A stretch of 64,000 bases of DNA from Saprospiraceae bacterium (GCA_020631235.1 JAHDHQ010000001.1:113858-177857), one strand, 5' to 3'. Positions 32,099 to 44,000 are shown, numbered from the stretch's first letter. A program made the numbers and translations. Notes: generated from the sequence alone by a model not told the origin.

Positions 32099-35000
32099 AT
32101 GATCAATCTGAAAGTACTTTTCTTCTTGAATATATTGCTGTTGCCAGTTATACTCATTGCTCAAAATGAACCTCCAGAATTATGTACTGATGGATCCCAA
32201 AACACCTGTCAATGTGATACAGCTCCTATATTGTGCAGTATAGATGAATTAGATGGCTATCAATATGAGATGAGTACTTTTCTTCATCCAGATGATGGTC
32301 CTGATCCGATGTGTCCTTCTCCAGAAGGAGACAATACAGCTTCACATAACCCAACATGGTTTGCTTTTGTTGCTTTCTGTGAGGATATGGATATTGAAGT
32401 GGATTACTTTAATTGTACAGATGAAGGTGTCTTTGAAGTTTGTTCTGGAATTCAGGCTGCGGTTTATGAAGATTGTAGTTTAAATCCTAGCTCAGCCATT
32501 GCATGTGATACTAGTATTGATGGATGTGATGGTGACAATATAAGGGTAGTAGAAATCACTGGGATGACAGTTGGCAATATTTATTATTTTCTCGTGGATG
32601 GATGTTGTGGTTCAGCCTGTGAAATAATTATAACTACCACCTTCGGTTGTGATCCAGAAGAAATATTTGACTACGAATGGGATCAAGAAATAATGGGAAA
32701 TTGCGATGTATCTGAATTTGGTTCTCAAAACTACTCAATTGAAGCAATCACGGGTGTTGAAGAATATACCTGGTCCTTGGATGGCGACGTAATATATTCT
32801 GGTCCTAATGAATTCGTAACGTATGATTTCATGTCAGATGGCGAGTATACTTTGTGCGTAGATGTTGATTTTGGGGCTTGTGTTAATACTATTGAAGAAT
32901 TATGCAAAACCATTTCAGTGATTTCAACCCCTCCAAACGACGATTGTTCGGCTGCAATCGGCATAAATTCTGGTGTAAGCATAACGGCTGACAATTCTTC
33001 TGGCACAATTGAATCTGGAGAAACAGATGGCAATTGCAACTCAGGAGCAGATGATGCATCTATATGGTTTAGTTATACGCTTCCAAATGATCTTCACAGT
33101 TACACAGTCATTGTTGAAGCTAATGGAATACAAAATCAAGTTTTAGCTATCTATGATGGATGTAATGGTTCATTAATTGCTGAAGATTGTAACGGATCAG
33201 AAATATATGTTGAGTGTCCTTTGGATCAAACCATTTGGATTCAAGTTATATCTTCAAATGATGACGCAGGTGAATTTGATATTATAATAGAAGAGGGTCC
33301 AATAACTAGTTATAATAATTCATGCGTAGATAGCGAGGTTATAGTTCTTGCTGAAGTATGTAGTTTTGAAGAAATAGTAGGTGACAATTCACTAGCTTGT
33401 CCAGAAGATTTTAGTATTGCAGGTTGTACTATTGATAGTGATCCAACGAGTTGGTTACAATTTACTACTGGTCCAGATATTAACTCAATGGTGCTGAGTA
33501 ATCTTTCTTCCAATTTATCTTTATCACTATTTTCTAGCTGCTCCCCGGGAAGTTTAATTCAAGCTTGTATTACATCAGATATTGAATTTAATGTACTTGC
33601 AAACTCCACCTATTTGTTAGCTGCTACAACTTCAAACAATGATGATCAATACAGTTTTGAAATATTAAGCAAACCATCTACTCCCAATGATTTATGTAGT
33701 AATGCGATATCAATTCCAGAAGGACAATCAAGTAATTTTGATAATTTCTGTACTGAATTAGAAGCATGGGAGTTTACTGCCTGCAGTAATGATGATACGG
33801 ATGGTTCGGTATGGTTTACTCATTTAGTTAGTGAAGATTATGTCGAAATAAGCATAGAATTGCTGAATAACCAAGGTAATAATACCTTGTCAATTTATGA
33901 TGATTGTAATGGCGTAGAACTGGGAAGCTCTTGTAATGCAGAACCTGTGGTAATACCTTGCCCAGGTCTGGGCAGCTTACTCTACATTCAAGCGACATCT
34001 GATGCATCTGAAGGTAGTAGTTTTGATATTAATATTGAGGGAGGAGAAACTAAACTGGTTAACAGTAATTGCGAAGAAGCCATAAATATTAGTCCGCCAA
34101 GCAGTTGTACAGAATATACAATTGAAGGAACTACCATCAATGCTCTACCCCAAATAGATGCTCAAGGTAACTCAACTAATTATGGCTCTACTTGTCCCTT
34201 TGATTTATATCCCACCAGTTGGTATAGTCTCACCATTCCACCAAATGTTACCAGTGTTTCTTTTACCAACTTTACATTTAATGTATCCATAAGCCTTTTT
34301 GAAAATGATTGTGTTAATCCAGTATTGATTAACCAGGCGGATTGTTTGGACGATGATATTATTATTGATGTAGAGGAGAATACTACCTATTTGTTAGCAG
34401 CAGTTGTTATCCCAATTGCTTCGAATTGGTCAGTTGATATTAAATACTTTGAATCTTTATCTAATGACATTTGTGAACAATCGACTACCTTATCTTTGGA
34501 TGAAAGTTTACCAGACGAAAGTACTCAATGTGCTGCGCCAGATAATATATCATTAGGATGTTTTGGCTATGAGAGTATGGTGTTTTATAACTACACGGTT
34601 CCAGAGACAGGCCATGAGTCAGTTTCCATTAGTATTCCAATGTTTTATGGATCAACAGATGATATTAATGTCTTCGTGTTTGAAAGTTGTCAAGATCTAA
34701 CTTTGCTTAGTCAAACTGATGGAACTGAAGCCAATTACTGTGGTGCTGCTGGAAACGATTTGCTTCAGTTTACCTGCCTTGATCCTGGAGATTCCTTTAT
34801 TATTGCTATCGCCAGTCCTACGTATAATGAAGGCACTTTTGACATTCTTATTCATGAAGGACCTCCTGCTGAATGTGCTGAAGTATCCAATGATCAATGT
34901 GATGAAAACTTGCCTGACATATCACTCAATGAAATGTGTGTATTTCAAAGCATTTCAAATAATAATTTAGAAAGTAGTATTGGAGGTGGATTACTACAAT

Positions 35001-38000
35001 CTATTGATTTTCTAAACGATCAAGATGTACTTATAATTAACGATTGTAATCAGCAAGAAGCGACATTGGACAATCAAATAAATATTGTACAAATAACTAA
35101 TGAACATATACGTATTGCTGATGTAGAGGGAAGTAATTGTTTAGAGGATGCAGATCAGGATGGCAATCCAGAAAATGAAGGCGATAATAACAGCTATTAC
35201 GAAACAATCAATTACCTTTTTGACTGCTCACAAGATGTTTTATTAAGCTGCCAGTTAAAGTATATTAATCTTTCAACTAATGTGGATGACACAGCATTAG
35301 ATGATTCCGATTATTTACGATTTGAGGTTTCTACAGATAATGGTCTTACTTGGTTATTTCTAGATGAAGGTAATCTCGCGCCAATAATTGGGGATGGAAG
35401 TTTAAGCTATCATTCTCCTCCCATATCGAAAGTTAATCAACTCAAAGTCAGAATACATTTTGGCACGCAATTACCCGAAAAAGGAATAGAAATGAGTGAC
35501 TTAGAAATATATAATAGTGCTTCAAATTATCACTCAAATCATTCAAAATTAAATACGGTATTTTCAGCATTTACCACCAGTTCTTCTACACACAGTATTA
35601 GTTTTAGGAATATTCAATTTCCGAATGATGGGATGGGTGCAATTAGTATTATAAATCACGAAGATTGTAAATGCAATACGCAAATAATATCCGATATAGA
35701 TCATAATCAACCCGTACATACCATCACGGTCGAACCATCAACGAAGTACATTCTTGTTCAAAGTTCTGTCGAATTAGGGGACTTAACTTGTGAGATGAGA
35801 TTCAATGAAAATGTCGAAAATGATCATTGTATAAATGCACAGCCTCTTGATCTAAATATTATTGAAAATGTTTCTACTGTTTGTTCTACGGAAGATTTAG
35901 CTATCGATCAATGTGAATTTTACCATAGCACCATTTGGTTTAGTTATGAGGTGCCAGCCAATGGTATAGACGCATTAGCTATAAATGCTACATCAACACC
36001 AAGTGTGTCTGCAGAAATTGCTTTAATGGTATTGGATGCATGCGACGCAACAACACCAATCTTGCAAGGAGATGGTGCTATGGCCAGTTATTGTGGACCT
36101 TTGGATAATGAACTAATTTCATTAAACTGTTTAGCAGGAGGTTCTCAGCTATGGATTATGGTTGCTAGCAAAACCGGGGAAGAATTAGATTTCCAATTGT
36201 CCATAAGCGGGGACATTAATGAGCAATCACCTAGTATTGAGATAACGGAGACCGACTGTACATTAAATGGTACCCTGGTCACGTTTGTAACTAATTCAAC
36301 TCAAGAAGTCATTATTAACATTGTTGATGAAGAAGGGAATCAAATAGGTGAAGACTTTATTAATGAAGGATCTTACTTATTCGCTGAACCAGGTACTTAT
36401 TCCTTAGTAGCTGAAAATGGAAGCAACAATAGTTGCTTGACTTCGATTTCTATTGAGATACCTGTAAAATACAGTCCAATTTTTGAGGTAAACCCTGTAT
36501 GCAAAGGACAAAATTCCATAGCCGTTTTAACTAATACTAATGATATCGATAAAGTGGTTTGGCTTGATGGTGATGAAGTCTGTGCATTAGACTATACCTT
36601 GGAAAATATTGAAAATGATACAACAGTACTTATTCAATACGAAGATATAAATGGTTGTGTTGGTTTCTCTAGTGTTACATTTACCGTTCTTGAAGATTTA
36701 TCCGTCAATATTGAAGGCCCTACACAAGTTTGTCTTGGTTCAACAGCCACATACCAAGTTAATTTAGACGAAGATGATTACACTTATCATTGGATTCCTG
36801 AAAATGCAAACACCAGTTCTTTCACAACTGAAATTTTTGAAGATCTTAATTTGTGTGTAGTTGTATCCGATCAAAATGGATGTACCGGTAGTACATGCAT
36901 TGATGTAGAGGTAACTGAGACCATACTTTTACAAGAATTTACCACAAATGTTTGTGAAGGTCAAACAGTAAGTATTGGAGTACAATCAGATTATACGAAT
37001 ATTTTATGGATACCGGGAGACCACACTACCGATTCTATACAAGTAAATGAAACTGATCCAAACGAGTACATAGTCTATTTTGTAGATTCAAATGGTTGCG
37101 AAGGCTCAGGTAGTTTTGTGATTAACTTTGAATCTGCTGGTCAAATAGATATTATTCCATTGGGAGAAATATGCCATAGTTTACCAGATGTAACCATCAT
37201 TGATTTGACAAGTTTTGAAGGAGAAAGTGATCCTGGATATTGGGTGGACACAGATGCTGTTTTTGGGGCCGATTTCGATCCATCATCATTGGATTTTAAT
37301 GGGTTTGATCCTGGAGTATACAATTTTGAGTTTGTTGTAGAACCTGATAATGAAAGCTGTCCTGTATTAAGCCAAACGCTTGAAATTTCAGTCATTGATT
37401 GTGATTGTGAAACGACGGTCTATTATGTTGATCAAGATGGTGATTTGTATGGAAATCCTGATGAATCTGTAGAAAGTTGTTATCCCTTAGAAGGATATGT
37501 AGAAAATAATTGGGATTGTGATGATCAAGATCCAAATATTAATCCCAATACACTAGAAATACCTAACAATGATGTAGATGAAAATTGTGACGGGATTGCA
37601 GAAATAATTGATAACGATGGGGATGGGTATAACAATGAAGAAGACTGTGATGATACAGACCCGTCCATAAATCCTGGAGCGGATGAAATCCCAAATAATG
37701 GCGTAGATGAAGATTGTGATGGGATCATAGAAATCATAGATTTAGATGGCGATGGATGGAATAGTGATGTCGACTGTGATGACTTGAACGGCGCTATAAA
37801 TCCAGGCCAAATGGAAATTCCTTATAATGGATTTGATGATGATTGTGACGAAACAACTCCTGATGATGATCTAGATGGTGATGGTTATATACTTATTAAT
37901 GATTGTGATGACACTGACGCCGAAATAAATCCAGATGCGATAGAAATTCCAAACAACGATATTGATGAAGATTGTGATGGAGAAGTTTTGATCATAGACG

Positions 38001-38377
38001 AAGATGGTGATGGATTTAATTCTGATGAAGATTGTGATGATTTAAATCCAGATATTAATCCTTCTGCAGACGAGATACCCAATAATGGTATTGATGAAGA
38101 TTGCGATGGTGAAGATTTGATATCCTCTAATGAAGATATTGCCACTCTAGGTATACGCTTATTTCCGAATCCAACTAAAGATATAGTATTCATAGAATCT
38201 GAATATAGTGATGAAATGCAATATGTGCTATATTCCACCTCCGGCAAAATGATAAGTAGCGGCACTACTAAGAACAAGACCATTGACCTTGTGACGATAC
38301 CTGTCGGTTTGTATTATATTGAGATTCTAATCCAAAATGAAGGTAAACGATATATGAAAAAAATGATTAAGATTTAG
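32099..38377 (+). CDS. Giant secreted protein with MopE-like Asp-rich metal-binding repeats and T9SS type A sorting domain
   Basis: Signal peptide; C-terminal repeats DxDGDGxNxDxDCDDxxxxINPxxxEIPNNxxDEDCDG; LGIRLFPNPTKDIVFIES...VPVGLYYIEILI-type end. Confidence 0.88.
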   Translation: MINLKVLFFLNILLLPVILIAQNEPPELCTDGSQNTCQCDTAPILCSIDELDGYQYEMSTFLHPDDGPDPMCPSPEGDNTASHNPTWFAFVAFCEDMDIEVDYFNCTDEGVFEVCSGIQAAVYEDCSLNPSSAIACDTSIDGCDGDNIRVVEITGMTVGNIYYFLVDGCCGSACEIIITTTFGCDPEEIFDYEWDQEIMGNCDVSEFGSQNYSIEAITGVEEYTWSLDGDVIYSGPNEFVTYDFMSDGEYTLCVDVDFGACVNTIEELCKTISVISTPPNDDCSAAIGINSGVSITADNSSGTIESGETDGNCNSGADDASIWFSYTLPNDLHSYTVIVEANGIQNQVLAIYDGCNGSLIAEDCNGSEIYVECPLDQTIWIQVISSNDDAGEFDIIIEEGPITSYNNSCVDSEVIVLAEVCSFEEIVGDNSLACPEDFSIAGCTIDSDPTSWLQFTTGPDINSMVLSNLSSNLSLSLFSSCSPGSLIQACITSDIEFNVLANSTYLLAATTSNNDDQYSFEILSKPSTPNDLCSNAISIPEGQSSNFDNFCTELEAWEFTACSNDDTDGSVWFTHLVSEDYVEISIELLNNQGNNTLSIYDDCNGVELGSSCNAEPVVIPCPGLGSLLYIQATSDASEGSSFDINIEGGETKLVNSNCEEAINISPPSSCTEYTIEGTTINALPQIDAQGNSTNYGSTCPFDLYPTSWYSLTIPPNVTSVSFTNFTFNVSISLFENDCVNPVLINQADCLDDDIIIDVEENTTYLLAAVVIPIASNWSVDIKYFESLSNDICEQSTTLSLDESLPDESTQCAAPDNISLGCFGYESMVFYNYTVPETGHESVSISIPMFYGSTDDINVFVFESCQDLTLLSQTDGTEANYCGAAGNDLLQFTCLDPGDSFIIAIASPTYNEGTFDILIHEGPPAECAEVSNDQCDENLPDISLNEMCVFQSISNNNLESSIGGGLLQSIDFLNDQDVLIINDCNQQEATLDNQINIVQITNEHIRIADVEGSNCLEDADQDGNPENEGDNNSYYETINYLFDCSQDVLLSCQLKYINLSTNVDDTALDDSDYLRFEVSTDNGLTWLFLDEGNLAPIIGDGSLSYHSPPISKVNQLKVRIHFGTQLPEKGIEMSDLEIYNSASNYHSNHSKLNTVFSAFTTSSSTHSISFRNIQFPNDGMGAISIINHEDCKCNTQIISDIDHNQPVHTITVEPSTKYILVQSSVELGDLTCEMRFNENVENDHCINAQPLDLNIIENVSTVCSTEDLAIDQCEFYHSTIWFSYEVPANGIDALAINATSTPSVSAEIALMVLDACDATTPILQGDGAMASYCGPLDNELISLNCLAGGSQLWIMVASKTGEELDFQLSISGDINEQSPSIEITETDCTLNGTLVTFVTNSTQEVIINIVDEEGNQIGEDFINEGSYLFAEPGTYSLVAENGSNNSCLTSISIEIPVKYSPIFEVNPVCKGQNSIAVLTNTNDIDKVVWLDGDEVCALDYTLENIENDTTVLIQYEDINGCVGFSSVTFTVLEDLSVNIEGPTQVCLGSTATYQVNLDEDDYTYHWIPENANTSSFTTEIFEDLNLCVVVSDQNGCTGSTCIDVEVTETILLQEFTTNVCEGQTVSIGVQSDYTNILWIPGDHTTDSIQVNETDPNEYIVYFVDSNGCEGSGSFVINFESAGQIDIIPLGEICHSLPDVTIIDLTSFEGESDPGYWVDTDAVFGADFDPSSLDFNGFDPGVYNFEFVVEPDNESCPVLSQTLEISVIDCDCETTVYYVDQDGDLYGNPDESVESCYPLEGYVENNWDCDDQDPNINPNTLEIPNNDVDENCDGIAEIIDNDGDGYNNEEDCDDTDPSINPGADEIPNNGVDEDCDGIIEIIDLDGDGWNSDVDCDDLNGAINPGQMEIPYNGFDDDCDETTPDDDLDGDGYILINDCDDTDAEINPDAIEIPNNDIDEDCDGEVLIIDEDGDGFNSDEDCDDLNPDINPSADEIPNNGIDEDCDGEDLISSNEDIATLGIRLFPNPTKDIVFIESEYSDEMQYVLYSTSGKMISSGTTKNKTIDLVTIPVGLYYIEILIQNEGKRYMKKMIKI
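37420..38118 (+). repeat. Tandem MopE-like metal-binding motif repeats (about five) within CDS
   Basis: Periodic GATGGxGATGG...GATTGTGATGA...GAAATxCCxAAxAATG...GAAGATTGTGATGG. Confidence 0.85.
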
Positions 38378-38389
38378 TGAGATATCAGC

Positions 38390-38475
38390 CAAGCCTCTAT
38401 TTCTTGCCATAATCTTTGGTTTAGCTGCATGCTGAAAAATGATCCCTGGCAAACGCTCTCAGCTTGCTAAGTTTA
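38390..38475. repeat. Decayed remnant of the composite palindromic repeat
   Basis: aagcctc, ttagctgcatgctgaa and ctctcagcttgctaag in proper order after the CDS. Confidence 0.35.
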
Positions 38476-38545
38476 ATTATTCCTTTAGGGGTATTTTCGA
38501 AGAAACATATTATTAAAATATTATATTTGTTTTAAATCGAAACTA

Positions 38546-38866
38546 TTGGGAGAACTTCGCAGAAAGAAGCATACGGAATCACTTTACTACCACCCTATTA
38601 ATCAGGTGTTTAACCAAAAGAAAAAGCGATATAAAGGAGGCGGAAAGACTTTAGCGAAGCAAAACGCTCATCGCACTAACATAGAAAATTATCGTGCACT
38701 AAAGGGACTATCGGCCGAAGAAATGAAATGTGCAATGCACGAAATACGGCTTAAGATAAGTTGGGAAGAATCATCCATTTATCCCAAAAATGATGTGTCT
38801 AAACAGCTTGATTACGAACAATTAATCAGCGATCATCGTTCGAGAAATAGCGAATTTGGATTTTAA
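38546..38866 (+). CDS. Hypothetical basic protein
   Basis: 106-aa ORF, Lys/Arg-rich N-terminus. Confidence 0.5.
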   Translation: MGELRRKKHTESLYYHPINQVFNQKKKRYKGGGKTLAKQNAHRTNIENYRALKGLSAEEMKCAMHEIRLKISWEESSIYPKNDVSKQLDYEQLISDHRSRNSEFGF

Positions 38867-38975
38867 AGAAACGTGTTTATTTTTTGTTAGATTTCATGCG
38901 GTCACAGATTGTTCCTTATAATAAAACACAAAGCATAAACGTTCTTTATATGGAAACAAATTGTGCATTAGATAA

Positions 38976-39317
38976 ATGAATCTGAATAAACCAGTTGAAA
39001 TAAAATTGCTAAAAGAAGCGATCTCATATTTCGATGAATGTCCTGAAAAGATTCAAATCAAATTTATTTTGGCATTTGACAAAACTTCGATTGGTTTGAA
39101 AGGCAAATGGTTCAAATCAATTGGTGATAAAATCCGGGAATTCAAACTTAGAGATAATGAAAAATTTTACAGAATCTTCGCATTCTGGGACAAATCTCAA
39201 AACCCAAATACTCTCATTGTTTTGACTCATGGTATGAATAAAAAATCAAACAAAACACCTTCAAAGGAGAAATCTAAGGCAATAAAATTGCTGAAACTGT
39301 ATTTCAAAAACAAGTAA
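38976..39317 (+). CDS. HigB/RelE-type (Gp49-like) toxin
   Basis: KFILAFDKTSIGLKGKWFKSIGDKIREFKLRDNEKFYRIFAFWDKSQNPNTLIVLTHGMNKKSNKTPSKE; 2 bp before an XRE ORF. Confidence 0.85.
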   Translation: MNLNKPVEIKLLKEAISYFDECPEKIQIKFILAFDKTSIGLKGKWFKSIGDKIREFKLRDNEKFYRIFAFWDKSQNPNTLIVLTHGMNKKSNKTPSKEKSKAIKLLKLYFKNK

Positions 39318-39319
39318 GA

Positions 39320-39619
39320 ATGAATTTAAATGAACTAAAAAATACTTATTTAGGTGAAAGAGGAACTCAAAAAAGAGAAATATATGAACAAGAGTTAAGA
39401 GTTCAAATTTTAGCTGAAAGAATCAAGCAGTTAAGAAAAGATAGAAAGTTAACACAAGCTCAATTAGGCAAACTAGTTGGTGTCCAAAGAGCTCAAATAT
39501 CAAAACTTGAAAATGGAATGTCAAATGTTACAATTGGCACAGTAATCAAGCTTATGAATGCTCTCAATGCTCAAATCAATTTTTCAATTTATAAAGAAGA
39601 AGAACTTATAACATCGTAG
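39320..39619 (+). CDS. HigA-type XRE antitoxin
   Basis: HTH IKQLRKDRKLTQAQLGKLVGVQRAQISKLENG; coupled to toxin. Confidence 0.88.
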   Translation: MNLNELKNTYLGERGTQKREIYEQELRVQILAERIKQLRKDRKLTQAQLGKLVGVQRAQISKLENGMSNVTIGTVIKLMNALNAQINFSIYKEEELITS

Positions 39620-39684
39620 GACGTTATCTCACAATAGGTAATCTCAGTATATCTGTTCGTACCTTACAGAGACGCTGGATACCA

Positions 39685-40362
39685 TTATCCGTTTTTTATT
39701 TCTCTTCTGATTTTTTCCGGTAAGTCCTCCCATTTTCTACGCTGAACATAATACTTTACCGGGATAACAATAAAGCCTATTTTTATTGCATAATAAATCC
39801 AAGGGAATATTGCATTTATTATGGTAATCACATTAACCATTTGTTTGTCCCCAAATCTACCTAAGTTAGGAATCAATACATTAGGCAATCCAAGTATAAC
39901 AAACTCTATTATCAGAAAAACGATCAGTCCCAAAATCAGCAACGCAGCCGTTTTTAAAAGATGAAAATCTGCCAGTTTTATATAGATCAAAGTGCCGATG
40001 CCAGCAGCTAGACTATATAAAGACTGATTATAATTATTACCATTTAGAATAAACGACAGAACTAAAAGGATCGAGCCTAGAATAATAAAAGCTATACCTA
40101 CAGTAGTTAAATTACCAAAAGTGCTTTCGAGTTCTTGTTTCAGGTAGCTCGCATCAATCACTCTTCTTTTGTGTATTAAGCTTGCCTGATCATGAGGTTT
40201 ATCAGTGTTCTGCACTTGACTAAAAACTCGACTTGATATCCAGACTCTGTCTTCTTCACTGGAAGCTTTTTCTTTAATCCACTTATAGATATCACCAGGA
40301 CTCCAACCATTTTTTAGCAATTCTTTGGCCGAATGCAGTAGTTTTTCATTGGTAGAATTCAT
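39685..40362 (-). CDS. Multi-TM membrane protein with soluble N-terminus
   Basis: Several hydrophobic segments; 225 aa. Confidence 0.6.
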   Translation of the reverse strand: MNSTNEKLLHSAKELLKNGWSPGDIYKWIKEKASSEEDRVWISSRVFSQVQNTDKPHDQASLIHKRRVIDASYLKQELESTFGNLTTVGIAFIILGSILLVLSFILNGNNYNQSLYSLAAGIGTLIYIKLADFHLLKTAALLILGLIVFLIIEFVILGLPNVLIPNLGRFGDKQMVNVITIINAIFPWIYYAIKIGFIVIPVKYYVQRRKWEDLPEKIRREIKNG

Positions 40363-40408
40363 CCTTCATTCATTTATTTTACCGTGTGATCTCATGACTC
40401 AAAGCTTA

Positions 40409-40900
40409 TTATAACTCCACGCCATTCCAATCTACATCTTCAATTACTTTGGTTTTAGAAATCGAATCATGCCAACCATTGTCTCCAAAAAATGAAAACT
40501 GTTCGAATGGAATAATTCTCCCAAAACTTCTAGCTAAGGCATTTGTGATGCTAAGTTGTCTATTCCCTTCTGTAACCGCTCTTGTTCGAGTAACATATTT
40601 ACCTATAGATTTGCCTTTAAGTAAATACTCCATAGCGGTATAATAGCTTATCAACAGTAAAGCAGATATTAAATAATCTAAGGCCCGACTCCCTGATAAG
40701 GTATCGCTATCATTGACTAAGCCGTAACTTGTTTCTACTAATAACGCATAGCACACACCGATTAAAATTGCAAAAGCATAAAATCCTAGTAGATCAACGA
40801 TATAATTTATAAACCGCTTTTCCTTAGAAGCTCTTTTAAAGTTAATACTATTTGACTCTAATATTGAAGGTGTGTCTAGAATTCGGTCTTGATTTTCCAT
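40409..40900 (-). CDS. RDD family membrane protein
   Basis: KRFINYIVDLLGFYAF...YYTAMEYLLKGKSIGKYVTRTRAV...RSFGRIIPFEQFSFF. Confidence 0.82.
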   Translation of the reverse strand: MENQDRILDTPSILESNSINFKRASKEKRFINYIVDLLGFYAFAILIGVCYALLVETSYGLVNDSDTLSGSRALDYLISALLLISYYTAMEYLLKGKSIGKYVTRTRAVTEGNRQLSITNALARSFGRIIPFEQFSFFGDNGWHDSISKTKVIEDVDWNGVEL

Positions 40901-41010
40901 GTATTTAAGTTATTCTATCATAGATTATGATTACTTAAGATATAAAATATACATCAACTTAACTACTTTACCTCTTTCAAAATTTCGTGTTATTAATGCT
41001 TTTCCAACAT

Positions 41011-41047
41011 AAAAAAGACCAAATCAATCTGTATGATTTGGTCTTTT
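41011..41047. terminator. Bidirectional terminator
   Basis: AAAAGACCAAATCA-atctgta-TGATTTGGTCTTTT. Confidence 0.75.
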
Positions 41048-41074
41048 AAAACAAGGCTTTTTTAATGATAGTGC

Positions 41075-44000
41075 TTAATCATTATGAATGATTAAGCTTT
41101 CCTGATATATTATTCCTTTTGTCTTTATTCTACACTGATAAACACCAGGAATAACATCTAAATCAAGCGATAATTGTTGCTTACCAAGTATCATTTGCTC
41201 ATTGATGGTAAGGGATTTAACCAAGGCTCCTTTACTATCTAACAATTCGATGTTTAAGCGCTCTGTATCTTCAACCAAGTCAAATTCTAATATTACTTGC
41301 CCATTGGATGGATTTGGGTAAATTAACAATTGCTCAAAAGTTTCTGCCGGTGTTTGCGCCGAGACAATTTGAGTGTAGCTGTTGCTGACATGATTTACAC
41401 CTTTTACTCGATAGTAATACATTTTCGAAGCTTTTATTTCCTTATCCATAAAGGTGTATTCTTGTTGAATATCCTTAGCTACTGTGCCTATTGATTCAAA
41501 TTTAATAGCATCTTCACTTCGTTCTATTTCGAAATATTCAATGGCATGTTGATCCGCCAAGGTCCAATCCACATTAATAGATTCATTTTTGTACTGAGCG
41601 GTAATCGATTGCCAAAGAATTGGGACAACTATGTTAATTAAACCTACATCTACATTGGAAATAATAGAACCCGATTCTAGAGTATAATTATCTGAAGTGT
41701 TTTCTCCAAAACTCATATCGATATCGTTATCGATTGAATCATCGCCTAAATTCGCTCCAGTAATACTATAACCTTCTGGTGGATGTACCTTAATATAGAC
41801 TTCTCGACAACGCTGATTATTAAAAATATAATTACCTTCTTTATCAGTAGTGGTTGTGGCTAATAAGTTTCCAAATACATCATACAAATCAATAGTAACA
41901 TCTGCTAAAGAGGCTTCTGAAAATTCTCGTATACCATCATAATTTTCGTCTAACCAAACCTTTCCTTCGATGATGGCTTCTTCGAAAAATCCTGCATCAA
42001 TATCCAATAAGCTTTCGCCACTCAACATCTGATAAGAGGCCGTTGTATTTTCTCCATTTGTTTCATCTATATCTGAATCGGAAACTTCTAAACCTTCATG
42101 TTCTTTCACAGCAACCATCCCGTCAGGAATACCACGATATTGAACATAAAAATCACCTGGAGGCACACATAATTGCCAGTATCCATCTTCACCATTAGCT
42201 GGATTAACATCAGAAAATGTATCATCCCAAAGAATGTATTCTCCTTCAAACCAATAATATACTTCGACTTGTATTCCATTTATTCCCGATTCGAAACTTT
42301 CGAAAGAACTGTTTCCATTTTCGTCATACCAGATTTTATCGCCTAAGCTGATACACCGATAAAAACCAGCATCCCAAGAAGTATTTGTAGATCCTAATGC
42401 TACTTCTGCCATCATCGTTGTTCCATTACCATTTGCATTATCAATATCACTATCCATCTCATCATCTCCTGCTTGGTTAGCGAAAGTGATATCAAAATTT
42501 GATGAGTAAAAACGAAGATAATATTCACCTGGATATAGTCCATCAAAAAGATATCGACCTTGATCATCTGTATACTCAGTAGCCACGAATGCAGCATCGG
42601 CATCATAGATTTCTACTCGTACACCTTCAATTCTTGGTTCGCCTGTGTCTTGTACTCCATTTCCATCCATGTCTTCCCAAACATCTCCACCCAACGCAGC
42701 TAAATCTATTAAGGCCGCATCTATATCAAGCTTATTGGAACCAGAAATGGTAAAACAACTTGTATAACCATTTAGCTGAGCATCATTGTTTGATGTTGTT
42801 TGGGTAGCATCCATAATTTTAGAAAATCCAATATTGTCAAATCCAAGTTTATTAAATTGAATTCGGTAATCCCCATTTTCTATCTCACTAAATAAATAGT
42901 TACCATTTTGATCAGTATTTGTAGATTTTACAAAACTACCATCACAATTAAAAAGTCTAACTTCCATGCCTTCAATGCCTGGTTCGCCTGAATCTTGAAG
43001 TCCATTATTATTTAGGTCATTCCAAACAAAATCACCGATTTCGTTATAGCAAAAATCAGCCATCTCACAGCAGTCTATGTCTTCTTCTATAACGAGCATA
43101 CTTTCACAGTCATTAGCATCTTTCACACTTAAAATATACACGCCTGGCAGGACATCCACTAAATCTTTATCATCAGATTCGAAACCATTAGGACCTTCCC
43201 ACCAATAGCTTATAGGCTCTGTCCCATCCGTGACACTTGCCGACATACTTATCAAATCAACACCCACACATTCTGTATCAACAGAAACAACCGGTCCACC
43301 ATTGCTAGAGATAAGTTGCATAGCCCTAGTTTCACAATCATCTTCATCTTTAACGACAATATCATAAGCTCCAGGAGATAAATCCGTAAATAATGGCTCT
43401 TCTTGAAAGCTCACACCATTATCAATACTGTACTGTAATATGCTGCTTTCATTCTTTGGTGTAGCAAGAATATTTATGGTTCCATTATTTGCTCCACAAG
43501 CTGCATCTGTTACTGAAATATTACTAATCACCATTTCGGCTGCTGGGAGAATGGTAACAAAACATTCCGCTGTACATGCTTCGGCATCTAAGACAAGAAT
43601 TGAATAATCTCCAGCCATCAGATTGGTTGCGATTGCACTTTCTAAAGCTGAGTCATGGTCCCACTCATAACTGTATGGCGCAGCCCCTCCTTCTGGTGAA
43701 ATTTGGATACTGCCGAAATCACCTACACAGACAGGTGAAGTCAAGGATAAATTACAAAATCCCGTATTATCACAACATTCATCATTTGTGATCATGTCCA
43801 TGGTCTGACAATCGTTGGCATCCTTTACCGTAATAATATATGTTCCAACAAGCACATCCATTAAGTCTTCTGTATCGTAGTTTGTACCATCAGGTCCTAT
43901 CCATTCTATGGTGTATGGGCTCGTTCCCCCACTAATGCTTGCTTCCAGATCAATATTTGCCCCATTGCACGAAGACGCAAGGCTTACCACAGGGCCTTCG

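Noticed and set aside
31970-32164. Minus-strand 64-aa ORF
   Set aside because: Runs from a palindromic repeat across the 5' end and leader of the 32099 CDS; no protein features
37525-38283. Minus-strand ORFs 37525..37737 and 37885..38283
   Set aside because: Low-complexity Ser-rich antisense translations of the acidic MopE-like repeats (GAT/GAA rich)
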